A stretch of DNA of 17,264 nucleotides from Glomus cerebriforme (taxonomy: Eukaryota > Glomeromycota > Glomeromycetes > Glomerales > Glomeraceae): positions 116,674-133,937 of the forward strand of contig QKYT01000257.1 of NCBI GenBank assembly GCA_003550305.1, in the 5' to 3' direction. The first letter of the stretch is position 1; every line of letters starts with the position of its first letter. Below are positions 10,440 through 17,264 of the stretch, one piece after another. The notes beneath the pieces are model-generated. The model worked only from the letters and a program-made list of their open reading frames with translations. It was not told the origin of the DNA and did not search any database. The position numbers were made by a program, and so were the translations under genes.

Positions 10440-10562
10440 TTATATTAATTTGGAATAAGATCTTAATGTACCAATTTTTTCTTTATGTATATCGAGAACC
10501 TTATCTCCTATCCTGTATTGATGCCGCTTCGCCCTGTTTTTCATATTTCTATGAGTGTCGTC
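10440..10562 (-). mobile_element. Possible retroelement pol/integrase C-terminal scrap
   Basis: On the minus strand an open stretch of about 40 codons ends in TAA at 10440-10442. It contains a basic run and then YRIGDKVLDIHK. The pattern (basic helix followed by Y-x-I/V-G-D-x-V-L) is what follows the integrase core in LTR-retrotransposon polyproteins of the Ty3/gypsy type. Flanking frames are broken. This is motif resemblance only and may be chance. Confidence 0.25.
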
Positions 10563-10648
10563 TATTATCTAATTGGAAATACAAAATTTTCCTCAAAAGC
10601 GGGATTTTCAATTCAATCGTCCCATTGTAAAAACCGAACTGAACGTTG

Positions 10649-10653
10649 ATTGG
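10649..10653 (-). promoter_or_regulatory. CCAAT box upstream of the Phe-tRNA synthetase gene
   Basis: ATTGG on the + strand (CCAAT on minus), about 80 bp upstream of ATG 10731, within a short GC-richer patch (about 10630-10675) in otherwise AT-rich DNA. This suggests a Hap/NF-Y-type promoter element, which would suit a mitochondrial gene. Confidence 0.35.
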
Positions 10654-10730
10654 TCCGGCCTGAGCGATCCGATCTATATAATATTCAGAGAAAAAAAAAA
10701 TACTTTTATCTTCAAAATATATTCAAAAAG

Positions 10731-12425
10731 ATGAATCGTATACAAAAACAACTCACATCATGTTATAAAAAAATGTATTCATCATTACAAAATGCAAAGA
10801 GTTCAAATTCATTTCAAGGTAAATTATTTTCTCTTGACCGATCATAGGTATATAAATAAATTATTTATTTGAACCAACCTTACAGTTTTACCAACAGAAA
10901 CTTCCCCACTTTCTCCATATAATCCACATCCATATTTGAGTCACAACAAAATACTTACAATAGAAGGTACACATTATGAATTAGACGACCAAACAAACAT
11001 TTCACCTTCAATCCTCTCAAAACTATCCCGCAATCTTCACTTACAGCCGCACCACCCGCTCTTCATTTTACGCACACAAATCGAACAACACTTTCCTCAC
11101 TTTTCTTACTTTAACACATTCAGTCCTATTGTGACAGTACAAAAAAATTTTGACGATTTAGGATTTCCAAAAGAGCATCCTGGTAGAAATAAGACAGATA
11201 GTTATTACATTAATAAACAAATCATGTTAAGGACGCATACTTCCGCTCATCAGTTAGAATTATTCAGTAAGAGAAATAAAAAGTTTTTGATCAGTGGTGA
11301 TGTTTATAGAAGAGATGAAATTGATTCTTCTCATTATCCCATTTTTCATCAAATGGAAGGTGCTCAAATATTTAATATACAAAATGCAGAACAAGAAATA
11401 TCTGAAGACAAAAAATATTTAATTTCATTAAATTTAACTACTTCAAAAATAACTCCTTTAAGAGATAATAACGAAGTTAATGATGACACAATAATATCCG
11501 CAAACAATCCAATACAATCATGTCATCCTATTGAACAAGTTAATTTTACTATACAACATTTAAAATTTTCTTTGAATTCTTTAATAAAAAAATTATTTGT
11601 AAATTATGATGAGAATTTAAAAATTAGATGGATTGATGCTTATTTTCCCTTTACTAGTCCAAGTTGGGAGATGGAAATTTTTTTTAAAGGCAAATGGTTA
11701 GAAATTTGTGGTTGTGGCATAATTGAACAAGAAATTTTAAATAAGGCTGGTACGTAAAAAAAAAAAAAAAAATTTCTTAAATTTACTCCGTAAAAATCAA
11801 TAAGTTTTCATTGAACCTTTTCTAAATTCAACAGGTCAAAATGATAAAATTGGTTGGGCATTTGGATTAGGGTTGGAACGTATAGCTATGGTACTATTTG
11901 ATATACCTGATATAAGATTATTTTGGTCACATGATAACAGATTTTTAAATCAATTTAATAATTTTAATGACAATAAAATTATAAAATTTCAACCTTTTTC
12001 AAAATTTCCTCCTTGTATAAAAGATATTAGTTTTTGGTTAAATGATCAAGATTTTCATGAAAATAATTTTTGTGAAATTATAAGGAATATTGCTGAAGAT
12101 TTAGTCGAAGACGTTAAACTGGTGAGTATTTCTTAGTGTCATTATTTATACGAAGAATCCTTTGAATTAAAAAAAAATTGTCATCTTATATTTTTTATAG
12201 ATTGATGAATTTGTACATCCAAAGACGAAAAAAAGAAGTTTATGTTATAGAATTAATTATCGATCTATGGACAGGTATATATATCTATATTTTTTTATTT
12301 CGTATGTACACAAACTTATTAATTTCCTCCCTCTTGTTAGAACTGTTACAAATGAAGAGATTAACAAGATACAAAAACGAGTTAGGGAAGATGTTACAGA
12401 AAAGTTAAATGTTACTTTGCGATAA
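10731..12425 (+). CDS. MSF1: Mitochondrial phenylalanyl-tRNA synthetase
   Basis: Five exons: 10731-10818, 10886-11749, 11835-12121, 12201-12274 and 12341-12425. All introns are GT-AG, 66-85 nt. The total is 1398 nt, 465 aa. The protein is the monomeric class II enzyme (yeast Msf1, human FARS2) that charges mitochondrial tRNA-Phe with phenylalanine. Seen: an N-terminal basic stretch without acidic residues (1-29), typical of a matrix targeting peptide and encoded by its own exon; RTHTSAHQ (145-152); the motif-2 block [15 protein letters not shown] (167 on) with [14 protein letters not shown] (285-293); GCGIIEQE; and motif 3 [13 protein letters not shown] (324-336). From about residue 370 to the end is the ferredoxin-fold anticodon-binding domain ([13 protein letters not shown], then [14 protein letters not shown]). 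Length matches the family. All motifs are intact, so it is presumably active. It runs convergent to the reductase gene. Confidence 0.95.
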
Positions 12426-12496
12426 TTAGTCTAATTATTTTAATTGAGTTATAAGTTACATATAATTGTAGTTAAGGAAACAAAGATATTGAACAT
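12426..12496. terminator. Convergent 3' junction of the synthetase and reductase genes
   Basis: Only 71 bp separate the two stop codons, so the 3' UTRs almost certainly overlap. On the minus strand an AATAAA (12501-12496) overlaps the reductase stop codon itself. No canonical AATAAA is seen on the + strand before the opposing coding sequence, so the synthetase transcript must use a variant signal or run into the antisense of the reductase. Confidence 0.5.
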
Positions 12497-15400
12497 TTAT
12501 TTAGGTGCCTTTTTTTCTGCTTTCTTTGCTAATGATGCTTGATCCACAGTGAATTTAATAGCATCAACGGCTGGTCTTGTACGTAAATAATACATGCCAG
12601 TTTTAAGACCCTTCTTCCACGCGTAACTGTACAGATCATACAAATAATTAATTATGTTATATAATATAAAGTAATTGATGAAAAAAACAAATACTTACAA
12701 ATGCATAGATGATATTTTGGCAACACTGGGTTCAGACATAAAAACATTCAAAGATTGCGATTGATCAATAAATGGTGCTCGATCTGCTGCGAGATCAAGC
12801 AAAACTTTTTGTGGAATTTCCCAAATAGTTTTGTAAAGTTTTTTTAATTCATCGTCTAACTCTTCAAGACCTTGGATGGACCCGTTAGCAGCAATGATCT
12901 CATTTTTCATTTCCTCGTTCCAAACACCCATCTCTGTAAGATCCTTGAGCAAATGATGATTCTAGATAAATAAAAAATAATTAGATTTATCAAATACACA
13001 TAAAATATAATAAATTTAATCTATAATTTACAATACTTACAACTACTTGAAATTCCCCACTTAATACACGTCTTTGATAAATATTGCTTGTATATGGCTC
13101 AAAACACTCATTATTACCAAGAATTTGGCTCGTGGACGCTGTAGGCATCGGTGCGATCAGCAAAGAATTTCTCACCCCGTGTTGACTGATCTTTTCTTTT
13201 AAACCTGCCCAATCCCATCGATCTGAAGGTTGTACTCCTGTCCCCCACAATTCATAGTGAAGGATACCTTTACTAACCGGGGAACCCTCATATGTAGGGT
13301 AAGGACCATCTTTAATAGCAATTTCGCATGATGATTCAAGAGCTGCGTGGTATAAAGTTTCAAAAATGTCCCGGTTAAGTTTACGCGCTTCATCAGATTC
13401 CCATGGGTACCTAAGAAGTATTAAAGCATCTGCAAGTCCTGTTTTTGGTAAAAGAATCAAATATAATTCATCAACAAAATAAATTTTATATTTAATAATA
13501 GTAATAATAACAATTTGGATAAATCATATAGCTGATGCTTTCCTTGTATTCCAAGACCAACTCTGTTGAAAAAAAGCAATTTTTTTAATAATAATAAGAA
13601 TTATTTCAATAAAAAATGAATAATTTTATATACTTACGGTCTGTGTCTCTTATTACTTTTATCGGCTTCAGGAACAGGGTAATAATTTTCATCAATGACT
13701 TTATTCAAATTCTTAATAACAACTTTTGCGATTTCATGAAGCTTTACAAAATCAAAAGTTTTCAATTTGGTATTAACAAATTTAGGCAATGAAATCGAAG
13801 CTAAATTACAAACAGCCACTTCATCAGGCGCGGTGTATTCAACAATTTCTGTACATAAATTAGAGCACGTTATAGTACCAAGATTCTTTTGATTGGACTT
13901 TTCATTACAAGAATCTAGATAATAATAAAACTAATGTAAATAATAAACTTTGAAAATATTTGAACGATTTTTTAAACGAAATAATTATAATAATTAATTA
14001 GTACCTTTATATAACATATATGGCATGCCAGTTTCAATTTGAGCATCAACTATGGCACTCCAAACTCTTTGTGCTTTAATTGTTTTACGTGCTTTACCAG
14101 ACCTTTCGTATTTAGTATATAATTCTTCGAATGCTTGACCATAGACTTCATAAAGGCCAGGACATTCGTGAGGACAAAATAAAGACCAATCTTCATTTTT
14201 CTCAACTCCTTTGATTTTATAATACATATATATTTATAATAAAAAATAGTTTTTAGCAACAAATTATATCAGAAATGTAAAAAAAAAATTCGTTTGTATA
14301 CTTGCTTTTCATAAAAAGATCCGGAATCCATAATCCAATGAATAAATCACGCGCGCGAATTTCTTCTTTGCCAGTATTTTTTCTCAAATCAAGGAATTCA
14401 AAGATATCAGCATGCCATGGTTCAATATATCTAAATTATTTTAATCGAGCATGATTAATTACAACATATAAAGTTCTTATAAATAGTTCACAATGCTTTA
14501 AATTTACTCACACAGCGAAGCTTCCGTTCCTTTTACCACCGCCTTGGTTAACAAAACGCGCAGTGTCATTGAAAACGCGTAGCATTGGAACAAGACCATT
14601 AGACGTTCCTCCAGTACCAGCAATATAAGAACCAGCACATCGAATTTTCTGAGTGCTAATACCAATACCGCCAGCGGATTTGGAAATTAAGGCACATGTA
14701 CTTAAGGTGTCATATATTCCTTCGATGCTAAAAATATGCGTAAAAAAAAAATTCTTAATTTGAAGTTTTAATACAAATAGACATTTTAATTACCTATCAT
14801 CTTTCATTTGCACCAAAAAGCAGCTTGACATTTGTGGTCTTGGTGTACCGGCATTAAACAAAGTTGGACTTGCATGAGTAAAATATTTTTCGGACATTAA
14901 ATTATAAGTTTCAATAGCTGCATCAATGTCATAACCATGAATCCCAATAGAAACACGCATTAACATATGTTGTGGTCTCTCAACAACCCTACCTATATCA
15001 AGTCAAAAGTATTAGTATATATTTAACAACTTGATTTAAGAAAAAAAACGAGGTTATACCCTCAATTCTCATTAAATAACTTTTTTCCAAAGTTTTGAAT
15101 CCAAAATAATTATAACAATAATCTCTATCATAAATGATTGCTGAATTCAACTTATCAGCATTTTCCATAATAATATCATATACTTTTTTAGAAATTAAAG
15201 GTGTACGAACTTTACGAATTGGATTAACATGGTTATAAAGTTCTTGAATAACTAAGCTAAACTAGTGTTTCAGAAAAAAAAAGCAAAGGTCGGAGTTAGA
15301 ATAGATTAGGGTCAAGTGTGGTTAATGAACTTTAGATCATGGAAAATATTAATGTACCTGTTTCTTTGTTTCCTTGTGTAAATTAGAAATTGCAATTCTT

Positions 15401-15854
15401 GCCGCCAAAATAGCATAATCAGGATGATTACACGTTAAATATGCAGCAGTTTCAGCTGCCAAATTATCAAGTTCCACAGTGGTAACACCTTGATACATAC
15501 CACTAACAACCTGTAATAAATAGAAAAAAAACAAAAATTTAGAATCAAGATATGCTATTCATAAAATATGAAGAAATAAGCATACCTTCTGAGATATTTT
15601 CACGGGGTCAACAAACTCCATATTTAAACCATAACATAGTTTAGATATTCTGGAGGTTATCTTATCAAAATAAACGGTTTCTTTTCTTCCGTCTTTTTAT
15701 TCATATAAATTATAATATCACAATATTCACAATAAGTAAAAATAATATCTAAAACATTCGAAAACATTGTATAAATCATGATTTTTTTGTCGAATGTAAG
15801 CATTAATATTTCATTAATGTCCTTTTTTTACATACCTCTCTTTACGACAAACAT
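12497..15854 (-). CDS. RNR1: Ribonucleoside-diphosphate reductase large subunit (R1), without the C-terminal CX2C tail
   Basis: Thirteen exons on the minus strand: 15854-15836, 15692-15586, 15510-15358, 15261-15060, 14992-14794, 14727-14512, 14430-14306, 14208-14005, 13914-13638, 13562-13543, 13438-13041, 12961-12699 and 12626-12497. The total is 2313 nt, 770 aa, in phase throughout. The enzyme makes dNDPs from NDPs with a radical-bearing small subunit. Seen: ATP-cone start MFVVKRDGRKE; active-site Cys218 (MSSCFL), Asn427/Cys429/Glu431 (SNLCTE) and Cys444 (AVCNLAS); phosphate-binding PMPTAST (604-610); radical-relay Tyr740/Tyr741 (GMYYLRT). Loop 2 keeps Gln288 and Arg293 but has Asn294 where family members usually have Pro, and Asn287 where Asp is usual. 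The protein ends KKAEKKAPK with no CX2C motif, which in this family normally re-reduces the active site. Ten introns are plain GT-AG; intron 7 is GC-AG, and intron 10 appears to be GA-AG. It may be a divergent paralogue or early pseudogene. Confidence 0.93.
13439..13542 (-). other. Intron 10 of RNR1 with an apparent GA-AG border
   Basis: Exon 10 must end at 13543 to rebuild the conserved GLGIQG-LADA segment with exon 11 (from 13438). The intron then starts GAAAGC instead of GTAAGC; it ends in AACAG normally. Reading through reaches a TGA. The only in-phase GT alternative in the exon would delete LGIQG, a segment that is nearly invariant in this family. Confidence 0.6.
13543..13562 (-). other. 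20-nt microexon (exon 10) of RNR1
   Basis: It is bounded by AACAG on the 5' side and encodes the end of RHRP and VGLGIQ plus one base of G. It is needed to join RHRP (exon 9) to GLADAL (exon 11) and restores the family-conserved RPxGxGxQGLAD run. It is flanked by introns of 75 and 104 nt. Confidence 0.75.
14209..14305 (-). other. GC-AG intron (intron 7) of RNR1
   Basis: The exon ends ATGAAAA and the intron begins GCAAGTATAC, a strong GC-donor context. Its acceptor TCAAAG then gives M-K-R-V-E, the residues conserved in R1 proteins at this point. A GT donor two bases into the AAGTATAC run would break the frame. Confidence 0.8.
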
Positions 15855-15977
15855 ATTTTCTGAACTTCTTAATTATATTTTGAAATAGAAGTGCGATACT
15901 TTTTTCGTTAAAGGAGAACTATTTATATTGCGATAACGTTGTACAACAATCAAGTTTTCCTCGTTCGTAAATGCTAT

Positions 15978-15983
15978 ACGCGT
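15978..15983. promoter_or_regulatory. ACGCGT (MluI cell-cycle box) upstream of RNR1
   Basis: Palindromic ACGCGT, 124 bp upstream of the RNR1 ATG. In budding and fission yeast the MBF factor binds this word and drives G1/S expression of R1 genes. Here the link is inferred from the motif and its position. Confidence 0.6.
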
Positions 15984-16086
15984 CTAAATATCTGATATAA
16001 TACTAATAATAGATGCTTGCATTAAATTTCGCCTAAAGCAATAAAAGGCACTTTCTCTATTGCTAAAATAAACGGAAATTCACGCT

Positions 16087-16092
16087 ACGCGT
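16087..16092. promoter_or_regulatory. Second ACGCGT box upstream of RNR1
   Basis: A second ACGCGT, 233 bp upstream of the ATG and 109 bp from the first. Paired boxes in AT-rich upstream DNA are unlikely by chance and strengthen the case for G1/S control. Confidence 0.6.
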
Positions 16093-16125
16093 TTCTTTTC
16101 AGTTTTTGCCCAACTCACATGTTCG

Positions 16126-16167
16126 TCACATGTCACACAAATTCCCAGAATTTTTCATCTCATGTGA
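16126..16167. other. Inverted repeat GTCACATG / CATGTGAC
   Basis: A perfect 8-bp inverted pair near 16126 and 16162, about 275-310 bp upstream of RNR1. Each arm contains a CACATG E-box-like core. It may be a factor-binding pair or a chance hairpin. Confidence 0.3.
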
Positions 16168-16336
16168 CTTTCTAATTTTGACCAAAATTACGTTAGCCAA
16201 AATTAATTAATTCTCTTTACCATAATTTCTTATATAGGAAATTTGAGTAATTTATTAATAAAATCTATATTAAAAAGATTTTTTGTTTTTGTTTTTTTTA
16301 ACCCATTAAAATTCAAAATAATAACTTTATTATAAT

Positions 16337-16558
16337 AGGACCCCGAAATATGCATACAGAGGTCAGGACGTCAGGTCCAGCAAAAAAAATTTTATTATTA
16401 GCTGTACGCATTTTTTCAGGGCCGGAATTACGGTAATGTCAGTCAGTTACTAAAATAAGTAATAAATTTCTGGCTGGAATTATCAGAAATTATCCAAATA
16501 AGGAAAGATTTACATAATTTTTTTCTGACCCTACCTTTTTATATATATTTCGGGATCC
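16337..16558. mobile_element. ~220-bp MITE with TIRs and a 9-bp direct repeat at its flanks
   Basis: The left end AGGACCCCGAAATATGCATA and the right end, reverse-complemented, GGATCCCGAAATATATATA match over about 17 of 20 positions. The word TATTATAAT flanks both sides directly (16328-16336 and 16559-16567). Because this word is partly palindromic the exact target length is ambiguous: TA, TTATAA or 9 bp all fit. There is no ORF inside. A CAGGGCCGGAATTACGG word inside (about 16418) resembles a hAT-type terminus. The superfamily is not determined. Confidence 0.7.
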
Positions 16559-16567
16559 TATTATAAT

Positions 16568-17264
16568 CTTATTCATGAATATAAATTATCTACTCTATTA
16601 CAAGTAGCCTCTATCTATATATTCCTATAGACTTAAAAAATACTGTACTTATAATCTGATAAAATTATCTTTAGTTTACAAAAAAAAGATTGCTATTATT
16701 AGACTTATTAATACAATTCTATATATAAGATTATATTTTATTAAATTAAATAAAATACTTTTGTTAACATATAAAAAATATGTAAATTTAATAATAAAAT
16801 TACTTTTTTTTAAATATATCTAAAATGTTAGATATTAAAATTTTACTATAAATTTCTGCATAAAAAAAATGATTTATAAATATTTAAGGGTAGAAAAGAT
16901 TAATATTGCTTCTAAAAAAATTTTTAAGGGTTATAATAAAGGATTTTATAATTTATCATCATGGTGATATATCGCTAGTCCCCAGATATCATATGTTTTA
17001 ACCAATAAATTATCACATGATTAATAAATATCACTTTTTCTTTATTTTATAATTTCGCAGATATAAATGGTACAAATTTATTAATACAATGCATTCTATT
17101 AATATATTTGTTCTATTAGTACATTCTAATTAATTATTGCCAAATATTGTAATATCAAACATTAGGCATCTTATTCCTAATTATTAAATAATAAAATCTA
17201 TTGTAAGAAATAATACCACTAGTCGAAATAAGAAGTTTCGGCATGTGACGATTCGGCTAAATTT
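16568..17264. other. AT-rich intergenic DNA to the window end
   Basis: No ORF, RNA gene or repeat copy can be supported. The final ~40 bp (AAGTTTCGGCATGTGACGAT and on) is of more complex composition and may be the edge of another feature lying outside the window. Confidence 0.5.

Noticed and set aside
1..17264. CRISPR arrays, tRNA or rRNA genes, bacterial-type defence systems
   Set aside because: No evenly spaced identical repeats with unique spacers, no tRNA cloverleaf that holds up, and all real genes are spliced eukaryotic genes.

Overview
The window looks like nuclear DNA of an AT-rich, intron-rich fungus. The evidence is very AT-rich intergenic DNA, compact GT-AG introns of mostly 65-145 nt, the standard genetic code, a yeast-Irc24-like short-chain dehydrogenase and a fungal-style mitochondrial Phe-tRNA synthetase. 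The style fits an arbuscular mycorrhizal fungus (Glomeromycotina, Rhizophagus type). That placement is inference; no search was run.

Layout. 1-2540 is repeat DNA. It holds a degenerate ~172-bp tandem repeat with a 517-bp terminal-inverted-repeat element (TA target site) inserted in it, then a ~0.9-kb region ending in AATAAA and poly(A), then a lone transposon-like end. 2677-3822 (-) is a five-exon short-chain dehydrogenase. 4297-4828 (-) is a decayed Q/N/S-rich ORF. 6224-7032 (+) is an intact two-exon gene of unknown function. 8895-9747 (+) is a broken ORF for a Cys-rich membrane protein. 10440-10562 (-) is a possible retroelement pol scrap. 10731-12425 (+) is a five-exon mitochondrial phenylalanyl-tRNA synthetase. 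12497-15854 (-) is a thirteen-exon large subunit of class I ribonucleotide reductase, convergent with the synthetase and 71 bp from it. Two ACGCGT boxes and a ~220-bp inverted-repeat element lie upstream of the reductase. The last 700 bp is featureless AT-rich DNA.

The most interesting locus is the reductase gene. Exon by exon it gives an in-frame 770-residue protein with the ATP cone, all active-site cysteines and the radical-transfer tyrosines. It stops before the C-terminal CX2C tail that normally re-reduces the active site. It carries two changes in or next to the substrate-specificity loop. It needs a 20-nt microexon, one GC-AG intron and one apparent GA-AG intron. It is either a divergent, possibly regulatory or tail-less paralogue, or a gene at the start of decay. 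No operon-like or defence-type system is visible; the genes are independent eukaryotic units.
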